Made by a program: the position numbers and the translations under genes
Notes under the pieces: model-generated
The model's input: the letters and a program-made list of their open reading frames with translations, nothing else
The model's database searches: none
Told to the model about the DNA's origin: nothing
Source of the DNA: Catellatospora sp. TT07R-123
GTDB lineage: Bacteria; Actinomycetota; Actinomycetes; Mycobacteriales; Micromonosporaceae
Reading direction: 5' to 3'
DNA: 64,000 nucleotides
NCBI RefSeq assembly: GCF_018327705.1
Contig: NZ_BNEM01000002.1
Span: 1,612,001-1,676,000 of the forward strand
In this document: positions 20,973-29,525 of the stretch, in pieces
Layout: each line of letters starts with the position of its first letter
How positions within the stretch are numbered: the stretch's first letter is position 1

Positions 20973-21886
20973 CACCGGGGCCGGCGGCGACGTCGCGGGG
21001 TGCGTGGCCCGAGCTGCCGCTGGCCCGGTGGTCGGACACCCGCGACACGATGCAGCTGTGGACGCAGGTCGTGGGCAAGGTGCGGCTCGCCCTGGAGCCG
21101 ATGGTCAACCACTGGTGGCAGGTGCCGCTGTACGTCGACGCCCGCGGCCTGACGACCTCGCTGATGCCGTACGGCGCCATCGGTCTGGAGATGGTCTTCG
21201 ACTTCCGGCGGCACGTGCTCGAACTGCGCACCACCGACGGCCGCACCGCCGAGGTCGACCTGCGGGGGCGGTCCGTGGCCGACTTCTACGCCGACGTGCT
21301 GGCGCGGCTGGCCGATCTCGACATCCAGATCGACCTGATGGGACGGCCCGTCGAGCTGCCGGAGGTGGTGCCGTTCGCCGACGACCGGCAGCACTGCGCC
21401 TACGACCCGGAGTTCGCGCACGCGTTCTGGATCTCGCTGGTGCAGGCGCACCGCGTGTTCACGCGGTTCCGGTCGCGGTTCGTCGGCAAGGTCAGCCCGG
21501 TGCACTTCTTCTGGGGCGCGTTCGACCTGGCGGTGACCCGGTTCTCGGGGCGGCCCGCGCCGCTGCACCCGGGCGGGGTGCCCAACTGCCCCGACCGGGT
21601 CAGCCACGAGGCCTACAGCCACGAGGTGAGCAGCTGCGGATACTGGCCGGGCGGCGGCGGGCAGGGCAGCTTCTACGCGTACGCCTACCCGGAGCCGCCC
21701 GGGTTCGGTGACCGGGTGCCGCCGGCCGGGCGCTACGACGCGCAGTTGGGCGAGTTCCTGCTGCCGTACGAGACCGTGGCGCGGGCCGACGACCCCGACG
21801 CCGTGCTGCTGGAGTTCCTCCAGCACACCTACGAGTACGCCGCCGACCTCGCCGCTTGGGACCGCACCGCCCTCGAACGGGCCTAG
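20969..21886 (+). CDS. DUF5996 family protein
   Basis: A 305-residue protein with the DUF5996 signature WPELPLARWSDTRDTMQLWTQVVGKVRLAL, plus conserved HFFWGAFDLAVTRFSGR, HEAYSHEVSSCGYWPGGG and YAYAYPEPPGF. The family is widespread but has no established function. It begins with GTG overlapping the methyltransferase stop by four bases. Its final TAG overlaps the TAG of the convergent response regulator at 21883-21886. No signal peptide or membrane segment. Confidence 0.85.
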   Translation: MTPGPAATSRGAWPELPLARWSDTRDTMQLWTQVVGKVRLALEPMVNHWWQVPLYVDARGLTTSLMPYGAIGLEMVFDFRRHVLELRTTDGRTAEVDLRGRSVADFYADVLARLADLDIQIDLMGRPVELPEVVPFADDRQHCAYDPEFAHAFWISLVQAHRVFTRFRSRFVGKVSPVHFFWGAFDLAVTRFSGRPAPLHPGGVPNCPDRVSHEAYSHEVSSCGYWPGGGGQGSFYAYAYPEPPGFGDRVPPAGRYDAQLGEFLLPYETVARADDPDAVLLEFLQHTYEYAADLAAWDRTALERA

Positions 21887-22533
21887 GCGGCCGCCCGCAG
21901 GTACGTCAGCACCGCCAGCACCCGGCGGTTGCTGTCGTCGGTGGGCGGCAGGTCGAGTTTGGCCAGGATGCTGCCGATGTGCTTGCCCACCGCGGCCTCG
22001 GTCACGAACAGCCGCCGGGCGATGGCCGCGTTCGAGTGGCCCTCGGCGACCAGCGCCAGCACCTCGCGCTCCCGGGCGGACAGGGCCGCCAGCGGGTCGC
22101 GCGGACGCAGCATCAGCCGCCGGACCACCTCGGGGTCGATCACGGTGCCGCCGCCGACCACGGTCCGCAGCGCGGCGACGAAGTCCTCCAGGTCGGCGAC
22201 CCGGTCCTTGAGCAGGTAGCCGAGGCGATGCCCGTCGCCGGTGTCGAGCAGCGTCGCGGCGTACTCGGGCTGGACGTACTGGCTGAGCACCACCACGGCC
22301 AGGTCGGGGCGGTCGCGGCGCAGGGCCGCGGCCGCGCGCAGGCCCTCGTCGGACTGCCCGGGCGGCATCCGGATGTCGGTCACCACCAGGTCCGGCCGGT
22401 GCTCGGCCGCGGCCCGCAGCAGGCTGTCGGCGTCGCCGACGGCGGCCACGACCTCGAACCCGAACCGGGCCAGCACCCCGGTCAGCCCCTCGCGCAGCAG
22501 GACGCCGTCCTCGGCAAGGACCACCCTGGTCAC
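21883..22533 (-). CDS. NarL/LuxR-type response regulator
   Basis: A 216-residue two-component regulator. The receiver domain (residues 1-120) has acidic pocket AEDG, phospho-acceptor Asp in LVVTDIRMPP and the conserved Lys in YLLKDRV. The output is a LuxR-type HTH: LSAREREVLALVAEGHSNAAIARRLF. It starts at a GTG that overlaps the stop of the kinase gene (GTGA), so the pair is co-translated and almost surely a cognate system. Target genes are unknown. Confidence 0.93.
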   Translation of the reverse strand: MTRVVLAEDGVLLREGLTGVLARFGFEVVAAVGDADSLLRAAAEHRPDLVVTDIRMPPGQSDEGLRAAAALRRDRPDLAVVVLSQYVQPEYAATLLDTGDGHRLGYLLKDRVADLEDFVAALRTVVGGGTVIDPEVVRRLMLRPRDPLAALSAREREVLALVAEGHSNAAIARRLFVTEAAVGKHIGSILAKLDLPPTDDSNRRVLAVLTYLRAAA

Positions 22534-23846
22534 AGCGTGCACGGCAGCTCCACCCGGACCAGGGTAGGCCCGCCCACCGGGCTGGCCAGCAGCAGCCGCC
22601 CGCGTACCGTGGCGACCCGGTCGGCCAGCCCCGACAGGCCGGTGCCGCGGGCGGGGTCGGCGCCGCCGCGGCCGTCGTCGCGCACCTGGAGCACCAGCAG
22701 GTCGCCGTCGCGGTCCGCGCTCACCTCGGCACGGGTGGCCCCGGCGTGCTTGGCGGTGTTGGCCAGCGCCTCGGAGACGGCGAAGTAGGCGGTGTTCTCG
22801 ACCAGCTCCGGCAGGCGGCCGGTGGCCCGCTCGGCGACGGTCACGGTGACCGGGATCGGCGAGCGGTCGGCCAGTTCGCGCAGGGCGGCAGGCAGTCCGA
22901 GGTCGCGCAGGGTCTGCGGGGCGATGCCGTGGATCAGGTCGCGCAGCACGGTCATCAGCTCCTTGGCCTGCTCGTGGGCGCGGGCCAGCGGCGCGGCGGC
23001 GGGCGAGTCGGCGGCGGTGTCCAGGCGGGCCAGCGACAGCTGGAGGGTGAGGCTGGTGAGGCGGTGCTGGACGCCGTCGTGCAGGTCGCGTTCGATGCGG
23101 CTGCGCTCGGCCTCGTACGCGGTCATCAGCCGGGCGCGGGAGCGGGCGACCTCGCGCAGCGCGGTCGCCTCGCCGCCGGGTGCGGTGCCGAGCAGCGCTC
23201 TGGCCAGCGCGGCCTGCCCGGCCGCGACCAGGCTCAGCAGGTACGGCACGGCGGGCAGCAGGGCCAGGGCGACCAGGGCGTACGGGATGGCCGCCTGCGG
23301 CGTGTCGACGGTCGTGGCGCCCAGCGCGATCGGGCCCTCGCCGGCCGGGATCAGGAACGGGCCGGTCAGGAAGGCCAGCTCGACGAAGAGCAGCAGCCCG
23401 ACCAGGCCGTACGCGAGGGGGACGAGGCCGCCGAGGACGGTGGCGTACAGCACCTCGCGCCAGGTCGCGGCCTCGGTGTAGCGAGTGCTGAGCCAGGTCA
23501 GCGCGTCGCGGGCGGGCCGGTGCGCGGACGTGACCGGACGGGAGTCGACCAGGCCGAGCCGCCACCGTTCGAGCGCGGCCAGCGGGACCGACAGCAGGGG
23601 TGCGGCGAGCAGGGCCAGCACGGTGCACACGACCGGCGCGACGAGGTCGATGCCCCGCAGCGGCTGGCTCTGCACCAGCCGGTGGCCGATGTTCCACCAG
23701 AGCAGCGCGACCAGGGCCACACCGGGCGCGACGACGGCCGCGACCGGGACGGTGGTGGCCAGGTAGGCCAGGGCGCGCCACGGCCAGGCGGACAGGAGGA
23801 ACCGGCGGCGCCGCAGCGCCGGGAACAGATATTGATCAACAGGCAC
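22530..23846 (-). CDS. Membrane sensor histidine kinase (HisKA_3)
   Basis: A 438-residue kinase. The N-terminal half has several hydrophobic helices (LAYLATTVPVAAVV, LVAPVVCTVLALLAAPLL, YGLVGLLLFVELAFLTGPF, IPYALVALALLPAVPYLL), a sensor arrangement common in actinobacteria. The dimerisation box is ERSRIERDLHDGVQHRL with the phospho-His, followed by the ATPase N-box SEALANTAKHA and G-box DDGRGG. The GTG at 23846 lies six bases after TAACGT, so it may be leaderless. Co-translated with the response regulator at 21883. Confidence 0.92.
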   Translation of the reverse strand: MPVDQYLFPALRRRRFLLSAWPWRALAYLATTVPVAAVVAPGVALVALLWWNIGHRLVQSQPLRGIDLVAPVVCTVLALLAAPLLSVPLAALERWRLGLVDSRPVTSAHRPARDALTWLSTRYTEAATWREVLYATVLGGLVPLAYGLVGLLLFVELAFLTGPFLIPAGEGPIALGATTVDTPQAAIPYALVALALLPAVPYLLSLVAAGQAALARALLGTAPGGEATALREVARSRARLMTAYEAERSRIERDLHDGVQHRLTSLTLQLSLARLDTAADSPAAAPLARAHEQAKELMTVLRDLIHGIAPQTLRDLGLPAALRELADRSPIPVTVTVAERATGRLPELVENTAYFAVSEALANTAKHAGATRAEVSADRDGDLLVLQVRDDGRGGADPARGTGLSGLADRVATVRGRLLLASPVGGPTLVRVELPCTL

Positions 23847-23990
23847 GTGACCACGTTATCGGCGGCGGCGGCGCGGCCCCAGCCGTCTGGGCGGAGTTCC
23901 CGGGTATACCCAGCCATACCTCTGCACGTTGAGAACCCGACACGAAGATTGATACAGTTATGTATATCTATTTATTTCGACGGAGGCGTC

Positions 23991-24233
23991 ATGACGCTCA
24001 CCAAAGCCGCGCGCCGGACGACGGTCGCCGGCCTGCTCGGCCTCACCATCGGACTCGCGGCAGCGCTGCCCGCCACACCAGCCTTCGCCCGCCCGCCCAG
24101 GTACACCTTCCAGGGCTACTACGTCGACGCCAACTCCTGCGAGACCGCCGGTCAGGACTACCTGCTCTCCCACTGGAACTCCGGCTACTACTGCCAGGAG
24201 AGCAACTACATCTGGGAGCTCTGGGTCGTGTGA
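23991..24233 (+). CDS. Small secreted protein of unknown function
   Basis: An 80-residue precursor: a signal peptide (RTTVAGLLGLTIGLAAALPATPAFA) followed by a mature part of about 46 residues rich in Tyr, Trp, Ser and Asn with two cysteines that could form one disulphide (YYVDANSCETAG and GYYCQESNYIW). GGAGG stands six bases before the ATG. Upstream, 23950-23980 is unusually AT-rich (GATACAGTTATGTATATC) and probably holds a strong promoter. The 3' end overlaps the convergent acetyltransferase gene by 28 bases. Confidence 0.78.
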   Translation: MTLTKAARRTTVAGLLGLTIGLAAALPATPAFARPPRYTFQGYYVDANSCETAGQDYLLSHWNSGYYCQESNYIWELWVV

Positions 24234-24772
24234 CCTGACCGCAGAAACTGCCGGGACGTGCGCGGCAGCATCCTGCGCATGCACACGCGGGGCCACCGGT
24301 CCAGGCCGTGTGCGGCCTCGCGTTCGCGGACGGCCCGTAGTCCCGGTGTGATCTCGCCGTCGTCGAGGACGACGAACCCGCACCGGCGGTAGTACGGGCC
24401 GTTCCACGGAACGTCGGCGAAAGTGGTGAGGGTGAGCGCCGGCACGCCGTCGGCCGCCGCGTGTTCCGCGAGGTGGTCGAGCAGCCGTCGGCCCACCCCC
24501 CGGCGGGCGCAGCCGGGATGGACCGACACCTGCTCGACGTGGAGATTGCCGTCGACCACGTCGGCGATGAGGTAGCCGACGGCCGCATCGGCGGCGGCGT
24601 CAGCGGCGACCCAGGCGCGGCCTGCCTGCCGGTAGCCTGCGAGCACGTCGAGGGGCAGGGGTTCGTCCTCCGCGATCTCCGGCATGCCGATGCCGCGGAA
24701 CCATTCCCCGGCGGCCCGCTCGATGTCTTGCAGTACGGGTAGCTCGGCCTCGCGAACCGCTCGGATGCGCAT
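24206..24772 (-). CDS. GNAT family N-acetyltransferase
   Basis: A 188-residue acetyl-CoA-dependent acyltransferase. The acetyl-CoA site is VEQVSVHPGCARRGVGRRLLDHLAEHA (motif A, RxGxGxxL), with YYRRCGFVVLDDGEITPGL as motif B. The substrate cannot be told. The ATG at 24772 (MRIRAVREAELP) is the typical N terminus; an ATG at 24793 would add seven residues. Its end overlaps the secreted-peptide gene tail to tail. Confidence 0.88.
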   Translation of the reverse strand: MRIRAVREAELPVLQDIERAAGEWFRGIGMPEIAEDEPLPLDVLAGYRQAGRAWVAADAAADAAVGYLIADVVDGNLHVEQVSVHPGCARRGVGRRLLDHLAEHAAADGVPALTLTTFADVPWNGPYYRRCGFVVLDDGEITPGLRAVREREAAHGLDRWPRVCMRRMLPRTSRQFLRSGHTTQSSQM

Positions 24773-24821
24773 CGCGCCATCGTCCCCCGGCACCGCCGGA
24801 CGGTTCGAGCCGTTATCCGGC

Positions 24822-25649
24822 TCAGGCGACCTGGTCGTGGTCGTGCACGACCAGCACCGGGCAGCCCGCGTGGTGCAGCATCGCCTGGCTGGTCGAGCCG
24901 CGCAGCAGCCCGGTGATGCCGCCGTGGCCCCGGCAGCCGCACACGAACAGCTCGGCGCCCTGCGACAGCTGGATCAGGGTCTTGGCCGCGTCACCGGACG
25001 GCGTCACCTCCACCACGTCCACCGCGGGATGGCGGCTGCTCCACGGAGCCAGCATCGCGTCCAGGTCCGACCGGTCGTCCCGGCCGTGCCGCACGTGTAC
25101 GGCGGTGAGCCCGACCCCGCGCAGCGCGGCCTCCTCGAACGCCGCACCCAGCGCCTGCGCCGCGTGCGGCGAGTCACCGACCCCGACGACGACGCGGCCG
25201 TGCGCCGGGTTGTCCGCGTCGACGGTGCGCGGGCGGATCACCGCGACCGGGCAGTGCGCGTGCATCGCGGTGTGCAGGCTGGTGGAGCCGACGACCATGT
25301 CGTAGAAGCCGCTGTGGCCGCGGCTGCCGACCACGATCATGCTGGCGTGGTCGGACTCGTTGATGAGCGCGTGCGTGCTGTCGTCGTTGACGGTGGCCGT
25401 CTGCACGGTCAGGCCGGGGTGACCCGCTAGGGCCTGGTCGCGGGCACGGGCGGCGGCCTCGGCGCCCGCGTCGTCGAGCTCGTGCGAGATGTAGTCGTAC
25501 CCGACGCGCGGGCCGGGCGAGTCGATCACGTAGACGAGCCGCAACGGCACGGCGTGGCGTTGCGCGGCGTCGGCCGCCCACGCGATCGCGGGCTGGGAGG
25601 TGGTGGTCCCGTCGATCCCGACGGTGATCGGGCGCTCCAGGGTCTGCAT
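24822..25649 (-). CDS. Tandem universal stress protein (UspA x2)
   Basis: A 275-residue cytoplasmic protein with two Usp domains. Domain 1 starts ITVGIDGTTTSQPAIAWA and ends with the ATP-binding motif VVGSRGHSGFYDMVVGSTS; domain 2 starts GRVVVGVGDSPHAAQ and ends CGCRGHGGITGLLRGSTSQ. Both G-2x-G-9x-G(S/T) motifs are intact, so ATP binding is likely. AAGGAGG lies seven bases before the ATG. Such tandem proteins are typically induced by hypoxia or stationary phase in actinobacteria. Confidence 0.93.
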   Translation of the reverse strand: MQTLERPITVGIDGTTTSQPAIAWAADAAQRHAVPLRLVYVIDSPGPRVGYDYISHELDDAGAEAAARARDQALAGHPGLTVQTATVNDDSTHALINESDHASMIVVGSRGHSGFYDMVVGSTSLHTAMHAHCPVAVIRPRTVDADNPAHGRVVVGVGDSPHAAQALGAAFEEAALRGVGLTAVHVRHGRDDRSDLDAMLAPWSSRHPAVDVVEVTPSGDAAKTLIQLSQGAELFVCGCRGHGGITGLLRGSTSQAMLHHAGCPVLVVHDHDQVA

Positions 25650-25813
25650 CTGGCGGCCTCCTTACGGCCTTCGCCTGCGGCGGCATACCGTGCACGACCG
25701 CCCTAGCCGGCCGACCGCGCAGCTCGCGCCTTCAGGCTAACCCCGGCACGTCCTGCCTGGTGGCGTCCTGCGCCTCCTGCCTGGTGGCCCGTCCTGCGCC
25801 GGAACGGGATCAA

Positions 25814-25843
25814 GCCCAGCCGCCGGGGGCGCGGCGGCTGGGC
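25814..25843. terminator. Hairpin between DoxX and Usp genes
   Basis: GCCCAGCCGCC (25814-25824) and GGCGGCTGGGC (25833-25843) make a perfect 11-bp stem. The 25650-26044 gap otherwise holds only this and the next hairpin; no gene is seen. Confidence 0.55.
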
Positions 25844-25971
25844 TGTCGCTCGACGCCTCCCGCCACGCAGGCGGGTGACCGAACCACCCGGGCAACCGGT
25901 TACTCCGCAGGGTGGCCGCGCCCGGATGCCCGGTCGGAACGCGGCTAACGGCGGGCTCCCACGCTGCTCGG

Positions 25972-26028
25972 GGAGAGGTCGGCTGCCGGACGCCTAGTAC
26001 CCGGCGCCGACCTGGCCCAAACCTCTCC
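25972..26028 (-). terminator. Nested hairpin after the DoxX gene
   Basis: GGAGAGGT (25972-25979) pairs with ACCTCTCC (26021-26028). Alternatively AGGTCGGC (25976-25983) pairs with GCCGACCT (26006-26013). It is 17 bases beyond the DoxX stop on the minus strand. Confidence 0.5.
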
Positions 26029-26044
26029 GGCGATCTCTGTTCGG

Positions 26045-26449
26045 TCAGAACATCGGCCCGGTCAGCGTCCAGCCGGCCGTCTCGGTGCGGAACAGCACGA
26101 ACGCGAGCAGCAGGCCGCCGACGATCGCGATGTTCTTCATGAACATCGCCAGCTCGGTCGCCTTGACCGCCGGATCGGTGTCGGTCCAGAAGTGGTGCAC
26201 CCGGAACGCGGTGGCCAGCAGGAACAGGATGAGCATCAGCACGCCGAGGTCGCCGAGGATTCCGAGCGCGACCGACAGTCCGCCGAGCAGGATCCAGGCG
26301 CCGGTCGCGCGCACCATGCCCGCCGCCACGGGCGCGTTGCGGTACTCGGAGTAGCCGACGACGTCGTGGGGCTTGGCGAGGTGGTTGATGCCGGAGCCCA
26401 GGAAGATCAGCGCGAGCAGGATCCGGCCGATCAGCAAGAGGACATCCAT
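26045..26449 (-). CDS. DoxX family membrane protein
   Basis: A 134-residue membrane protein with four helices: LLLIGRILLALIFLGSGINHL, GMVRATGAWILLGGLSVAL, LGVLMLILFLLATAF and IAIVGGLLLAFVLFRT. The N-terminal RILLALIFLGSGINHLAKP is the DoxX/DoxD signature. Members are linked to redox balance and thiol stress in mycobacteria. The ATG at 26449 is preferred because GGAGGAG is correctly placed; an ATG at 26461 lies too close to that site. Confidence 0.86.
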   Translation of the reverse strand: MDVLLLIGRILLALIFLGSGINHLAKPHDVVGYSEYRNAPVAAGMVRATGAWILLGGLSVALGILGDLGVLMLILFLLATAFRVHHFWTDTDPAVKATELAMFMKNIAIVGGLLLAFVLFRTETAGWTLTGPMF

Positions 26450-26573
26450 GATCTCCTCCAACGGTGCGCATACAGGCAGTTCAAGCCTATATCGGATCGG
26501 CTCGCCGGTGCCGCGATGTGGACGGCCTCCTGCCCCGGCCGGCCCGGCCGCGACCGGGGGCTACGGTCGGACG

Positions 26574-28157
26574 ATGCCGCCCAATCCGGTGCTGCCGGGC
26601 TCGCACCCCGACCCGTCGATCGTCCGTGTCGGCGCCGACTTCTACCTCGCCACCTCCACCTTCGAGTGGTATCCGGGCGTACGCGTGCACCACTCCCGCG
26701 ACCTGGCGCACTGGACGCCGCTGGGCGGGATCCTCGACAGCCCGCGGCTGCTCGACCTGACCGGCTGCCCGGACTCGGGCGGGGTGTGGGCGCCCAACCT
26801 CACGTACGCCGACGGGCTGTTCCACCTGGTCTACGGCAATGTCTCGACGTACTCGGGCGGGTTCACCGACTGCGTCAACCACCTGGTCACCGCGCCGTCG
26901 ATCGATGGGCCGTGGTCCGATCCGGTGCTGCTGCACGCCCGCGGGTTCGACGCCTCGCTGTTCCATGACGGCGAGGCGAGCTGGCTGCTCAACCTGGTGC
27001 ACGACTGGCGGCCCCGGCACGGAGGCTCGGCCGGGCTGGAGGCGATCCGGTATGACCGGGCGAGCCGCCGCCTGGTGGGCGAGCCGGTGCGGCTGGAGCT
27101 GCCGCCGGGCGCGGGGTGGATCGAGGGGCCGAACCTGTACCGGCACGACGGTTGGTACTACCTGCTCACCGCCGACGGCGGCACCGGGTACGACCACCAG
27201 GTGAGCGTGTGTCGGTCGCGGGCGCTGGCCGGGCCGTACGAACGCGACCCGGACGGTCCGCTGCTGACCGCCCGGCACCGGCCCGACTGGCCGCTCCAGA
27301 AGGCCGGGCACGGCAGCCTGGTGCAGGACGCGGCCGGGGACTGGCACCTCGCGTACCTGGTCGCGCGGCCGCAGGGTTCGCGGGGCCCGTGCGTCCTGGG
27401 CCGCGAGACCGCCCTCACCCGGGTGAGCTGGTCCGACGACGGCTGGCCGACGGTCGCCGACGGGCTGCCGTCCCTGGAGGCGCCGGTCCTGGCCGCGGCG
27501 CCCGCTGAGATCGCCGGACCGCTGGAGGTCGACGGGTTCGACGGGTTGCGGCTGGGTCCGCAGTGGTCGACGCTGCGGCGCCCGGCCGATCCGAGTTGGG
27601 TGTCGCTGGGCGAACGTCCCTCTCACCTGCGGATCCGGGGCGGGCGGTCGCCGCAGAGCTTCACCGGGCAGAGCCTGGTGGCGCGGCGGGTCACCGGGGC
27701 GCGCTGCTCGTTCGAGGCCGAGGTCGACTTCCGGCCAGCGGGGCACCAGCACGTCGCGGGGATCACGGCGTACTACAACAGCCGCAACTGGCACCTGCTG
27801 TATCTGACGGCTGACGACGAGGGGGCCCGGGTGCTGCGTACGGCCACACGGGACCGGGGCGTGCTGACCGTGCACCCACCGACGGCCGCGCTGCCCGGCG
27901 CGGAGCCGGTGCGGCTGGGGCTGGACCTGCGCGACGGCGAGCTGTCGTTCCGGTTCCGCGACGGCGACCGGTGGCGGCCCTTCGGCGCGCGGCTGGACGC
28001 CACCGTCCTGTCCGACGAGCATGCGGTCGAGTTCGACGGCGACGCGATCGGCACGCTGGGCTTCACCGGCGCCTTCGTCGGGCTCTGGGTCTGGGACCTC
28101 AACGGCCGCGGCCACCCCGCCGACTTCACCGCGACCGCGTACGAGGTCCACCCGTGA
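26574..28157 (+). CDS. Glycoside hydrolase family 43 (beta-xylosidase/arabinofuranosidase-like)
   Basis: A 527-residue hydrolase predicted to release xylose or arabinose from plant hemicellulose oligomers. The five-blade propeller (about 1-320) carries the catalytic-base region GSHPDPSIVRVGADFYLATS, the pKa-tuning region GFDASLFHDG and the acid region GWIEGPNLYRHDGWYYLL. The C-terminal half (about 330-527) is a beta-sandwich (ITAYYNSRNWHLLYLT), the usual GH43 subfamily 11 or 12 layout. There is no signal peptide, so it acts inside the cell on imported sugars. TACGGT stands six bases before the ATG. Confidence 0.92.
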   Translation: MPPNPVLPGSHPDPSIVRVGADFYLATSTFEWYPGVRVHHSRDLAHWTPLGGILDSPRLLDLTGCPDSGGVWAPNLTYADGLFHLVYGNVSTYSGGFTDCVNHLVTAPSIDGPWSDPVLLHARGFDASLFHDGEASWLLNLVHDWRPRHGGSAGLEAIRYDRASRRLVGEPVRLELPPGAGWIEGPNLYRHDGWYYLLTADGGTGYDHQVSVCRSRALAGPYERDPDGPLLTARHRPDWPLQKAGHGSLVQDAAGDWHLAYLVARPQGSRGPCVLGRETALTRVSWSDDGWPTVADGLPSLEAPVLAAAPAEIAGPLEVDGFDGLRLGPQWSTLRRPADPSWVSLGERPSHLRIRGGRSPQSFTGQSLVARRVTGARCSFEAEVDFRPAGHQHVAGITAYYNSRNWHLLYLTADDEGARVLRTATRDRGVLTVHPPTAALPGAEPVRLGLDLRDGELSFRFRDGDRWRPFGARLDATVLSDEHAVEFDGDAIGTLGFTGAFVGLWVWDLNGRGHPADFTATAYEVHP

Positions 28158-28191
28158 CACCGCCGCTCGCGTTCTCCGGCATAGTCACCCG

Positions 28192-28800
28192 GTGAACTCG
28201 GACCAGGTGCAGACCGCGTACTCCGCCGTCACAGACCTCTACATCGGGCTGTTCGGCACGATCCAGCAGACACATCCCGACGACGTGGCCTTCATCGAGC
28301 GGCATCTGCTGCTCCGGCCCGGCAGGGTGCTCGACGTGGGCTGCGGGCCCGGCCACCTCACCGGTCACCTCCGGTCGCTCGGCGTCGACGCGGTGGGCAT
28401 CGACCTCGTCCCCGAGTTCATCTCCCATGCGAGGGCGGCTCACCCGGACGGCGAGTACCGGCTCGGGTCGATGGCGAGCCTCGACGCCGGGGACCGCTCC
28501 GTCGCCGGTGTCCTGGCCTGGTTCTCGGTGATCCATACCCCGCCTCGGGAGCTCGACGGGGTGCTCGCCGAGCTCCGGCGGGTGACGGCACCGGGCGGCA
28601 CGCTGGTGTTCGGCTTCTTCGAGGGTGACGAGGTCGAGCCCTTCGACCACAAGGTCGTGACGGCGTATCGCTGGCCCGCCGACGAGGTCTGCGCACGGTT
28701 GGCACAGGCCGGGTTCGTCGAGGTCGAGCGCATGCACCGGCCCGGCGACGGCACGCACCGGCCGTACTCCGCGATCGCCGCGGTCCTGCGCGAACCGTGA
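28192..28800 (+). CDS. Class I SAM-dependent methyltransferase
   Basis: A 202-residue small-molecule-type methyltransferase. Motif I is RVLDVGCGPGHLTGHLRSLG, followed by AVGIDLVPEFISHAR, and a motif IV-V region AWFSVIHTPPRELDGVLAELRRV. It resembles the UbiE/Methyltransf_11/25 group; the substrate is unknown. It starts at a GTG six bases after CATAGT, 34 bases past the GH43 gene. A strong hairpin follows its stop codon. Confidence 0.86.
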   Translation: MNSDQVQTAYSAVTDLYIGLFGTIQQTHPDDVAFIERHLLLRPGRVLDVGCGPGHLTGHLRSLGVDAVGIDLVPEFISHARAAHPDGEYRLGSMASLDAGDRSVAGVLAWFSVIHTPPRELDGVLAELRRVTAPGGTLVFGFFEGDEVEPFDHKVVTAYRWPADEVCARLAQAGFVEVERMHRPGDGTHRPYSAIAAVLREP

Positions 28801-28834
28801 CCTGCTGACGCGGCACCACCCCGACCGACAGGGG

Positions 28835-28898
28835 TGATCCGAAATCGTGGTCGCTGGGTGCGGCCAGAGCAACACCTGGCGTCCACGGTTTCGGATCA
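28835..28898 (+). terminator. Long inverted repeat after the methyltransferase gene
   Basis: TGATCCGAAATCGTGG (28835-28850) and CCACGGTTTCGGATCA (28883-28898) are inverted with one mismatch over 16 bases, 34 bases past the stop. It may terminate transcription or be a mobile palindrome. Confidence 0.6.
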
Positions 28899-28922
28899 TC
28901 GTCCCGGCAGGCCTACGGGCCA

Positions 28923-28949
28923 TTGACAAAAAATTCTTTTACGTAAAGA
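28923..28949 (+). promoter_or_regulatory. Promoter and palindromic operator of the ArsR-like operon
   Basis: TTGACA at 28923-28928 is a perfect -35; TAAAGA at 28944-28949 is a possible -10 with a short spacer. The perfect palindrome TTTACGTAAA (28938-28947) overlaps it and is a good autoregulatory site for the HTH protein encoded 13 bases downstream. The block is strikingly AT-rich for this genome. Confidence 0.55.
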
Positions 28950-28961
28950 CTGATTTTCGCC

Positions 28962-29525
28962 ATGAGAAATGTCGTCTACCTCGACCAGATCGAGCAGGCT
29001 GAGGCCCTGCTCAAGCCGCAGCGGATCGAAGTGCTGCGGCAGCTCGCCGAGCCCCGGTCGTGCACCGAGGTGGCGGTCGAGCTCGACCAGACCCCGCAGC
29101 GGGTCTACTACCACGTCAAGCGCCTGCTGGACGCCGACCTGGTGCGCCAGGTGGCCGAGCGCCGGGTGCGCGGGATCAACGAGGGGATCTACCAGGCGGC
29201 CGGCCGGTCGTACTGGCTGTCCCCCAGCCTGGTGGGCCGGATCGGGCTGCGCCCGACCCGCGACCGGCTCAGTCTGGGCTACCTGGTCGACCTGATGGAG
29301 GGCGTCCAGGCGGACGTCGCCGCGCTCGACCTCACCCGGCCGGACCTGCCCTCGATCGGCGTGTCCGGAGACATCCGGGTGCGCCCGGAGCAGCGCAAGG
29401 CGTTCCTCGACGAGTTGCAGCAGACGCTGCAGGACCTGTTCACCCGCTACGGCGGCGCCGAGGGCGACGCGTTCCGCCTGGCCGTCGCCTGCTATCCGAA
29501 GGGAGATCCCGATGACCGAGTCTGA
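28962..29525 (+). CDS. ArsR/helix-turn-helix_20 transcriptional regulator
   Basis: A 187-residue regulator. The winged helix is LLKPQRIEVLRQLAEPRSCTEVAVELDQTPQRVYYHVKRLLDADLV; the rest is a helical ligand or dimer domain. Its last 14 bases overlap the SRPBCC gene, which is the typical pairing of an ArsR-type regulator with an AHSA1-like protein in actinobacteria. Autoregulation through the palindrome at 28938 is inferred. Confidence 0.88.
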   Translation: MRNVVYLDQIEQAEALLKPQRIEVLRQLAEPRSCTEVAVELDQTPQRVYYHVKRLLDADLVRQVAERRVRGINEGIYQAAGRSYWLSPSLVGRIGLRPTRDRLSLGYLVDLMEGVQADVAALDLTRPDLPSIGVSGDIRVRPEQRKAFLDELQQTLQDLFTRYGGAEGDAFRLAVACYPKGDPDDRV

